From the NCBI GenBank assembly GCA_021785155.1, contig JAJYGE010000424.1:1-5342 (forward strand): DNA of 5,342 bases, written 5' to 3'. Made by a program: the position numbers and the translations under genes. This document shows, in pieces, positions 4,617-5,342 of the stretch; position 1 is the stretch's first letter; every line of letters starts with the position of its first letter. Under the pieces are notes generated by a model that saw nothing but the letters and a program-made list of their open reading frames with translations, made no database searches and was not told the origin of the DNA. Source of the DNA: Planctomycetota bacterium (GTDB lineage Bacteria; Planctomycetota; Phycisphaerae; WQYP01).

Positions 4617-5342
4617 ATGGGACGCACGATTGGGCCACAGGGCAATGACAGAGAACATCTTGACACCCAGCGCAAAGCGCTGGAAGTTAATATTGACGCG
4701 CGGCGCTATGGCACGTTTGCCGAAATTGGTGCCGGGCAGGAAGTGGTACGCTGGTTTTTCCGCGCCGGCGGAGCTGCGGGCACCATTGCCAAAAGCATGA
4801 GCGCCTATGACATGTCCGTCAGCGATGCCATTTACGGCAAATGTGATCGCTACGTCAGCCGCGCGCGGCTTGAAAGCATGTTGAAATATGAGCAGCAGCT
4901 CAATATTGATCGCCTGGGTGAAGCGCGGGGAGATACCACCGCATTTTTTACCTTCGGCAATACCGTTGCCGCCCAGAGTTTCAAGGGAAACGTGGAATGT
5001 CATGGATGGATGGGTGTAAAATTTCAGGCCCATCCGCGCGACCAGGACAGTCAGATCATTCTGCATGTCCGAATGCTGGATCGGGAAAACGCCCAGCAGC
5101 AGGAGGCACTGGGCATTGTGGGCGTGAACCTCCTTTATGGCGCTTTTTTCTACCATTATGAGCCGGAAATGCTCCTGAAGTCCCTCATGGACGGCATATC
5201 CTCATCCCGCATTGAAATAGACATGATTGAATTTACCGGCATTGAATTCCGGCATGTGGATAACCGGATCATGAGCCTGCGGCTCGTGGAACTCGGGTTA
5301 AGTGAAGCGGCCATGTTCGGCCCGTCCGGCGAAGTGCTGCAG
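4617..5342 (+). CDS. Conserved protein of unknown function, WFFR/HGWMG family (3' end cut by window)
   Basis: The frame is open from the ATG at 4617 to the last base, giving 242 residues with no stop. I recognise the family from memory as a conserved protein of Planctomycetes, Cyanobacteria and Bacteroidetes. Databases often carry it under borrowed names such as TonB-dependent receptor or nicotinate-nucleotide adenylyltransferase. Nothing visible supports either name: there is no signal peptide, plug or barrel strand pattern, and no nucleotidyltransferase HxGH motif. Conserved-looking segments are YGTFAEIGAGQEVVRWFF (31-48), GGAAGTIAKSMSAYDM (51-66), HGWMGVKFQ (129-137), LHVRMLD (149-155), QQQEALGIVGVNLLY (160-174) and EIDMIEFTG (200-208). 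A soluble cytoplasmic protein is expected. It follows clpX by 73 bases on the same strand with its own ribosome binding site and is probably co-transcribed. Family membership is fairly sure; the function is not known to me. Confidence 0.88.
   Translation, partial: MGRTIGPQGNDREHLDTQRKALEVNIDARRYGTFAEIGAGQEVVRWFFRAGGAAGTIAKSMSAYDMSVSDAIYGKCDRYVSRARLESMLKYEQQLNIDRLGEARGDTTAFFTFGNTVAAQSFKGNVECHGWMGVKFQAHPRDQDSQIILHVRMLDRENAQQQEALGIVGVNLLYGAFFYHYEPEMLLKSLMDGISSSRIEIDMIEFTGIEFRHVDNRIMSLRLVELGLSEAAMFGPSGEVLQ

Noticed and set aside
3536..4675. 379-codon minus-strand open frame
   Set aside because: It lies antisense to clpX, whose motifs are complete. Its His/Phe/Gln-rich composition is typical of a shadow of a real gene.
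4584..5156. 190-codon minus-strand open frame
   Set aside because: It is antisense to the conserved protein starting at 4617, which has recognisable family motifs and a ribosome binding site.

Overview
The window looks like an ordinary chromosomal stretch of a bacterium with mid-range GC. It carries five well-supported genes and one structured intergenic region of about 770 bases. The best guess at the lineage is Planctomycetota, possibly a Phycisphaerae-like member. This rests on two proteins that I recognise from memory as typical of that phylum: the small secreted protein at 1761-2414 and the protein with WFFR and HGWMG motifs at 4617-5342. A 6-phosphofructokinase of the pyrophosphate-type lineage is also compatible. 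No database search was possible, so the lineage is an inference.

Layout. Positions 1-1067 (+) hold the C-terminal most of a pyrophosphate-type 6-phosphofructokinase, cut by the left edge. It converges on an AlgH/YqgE (UPF0301) gene at 1064-1618 (-), and the two stop codons interlock in a TTAA palindrome. A 142-base spacer with short direct repeats and small hairpins separates algH from a secreted conserved protein at 1761-2414 (-), which has a perfect AGGAGG ribosome binding site.

Positions 2415-3199 lie between this minus-strand pair and the plus-strand clpX. There may be a poorly supported minus-strand reading frame at 2254-2775. Beyond it is a cluster of hairpins dominated by a 113-base inverted-repeat element at 2857-2969, then a good sigma-70-like promoter (3068-3096) and a foldable leader (3116-3180) just before clpX. 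clpX (3200-4543) is complete, with every canonical motif and an unusual Gly/Ser-rich N-terminal tail. A conserved protein of unknown function starts at 4617 and runs off the right edge.

How they fit together. ClpX is the unfoldase of the ClpXP protease. The downstream gene follows on the same strand after 73 bases with no convincing terminator, so co-transcription is plausible. The pfk fragment belongs to glycolysis/gluconeogenesis, and nothing links it functionally to the rest. No phage, transposase, CRISPR, rRNA or tRNA genes were seen. I found no clear novel multi-gene system. The items most worth a second look are the paired inverted element, the clpX leader fold and the conserved unknown gene after clpX.
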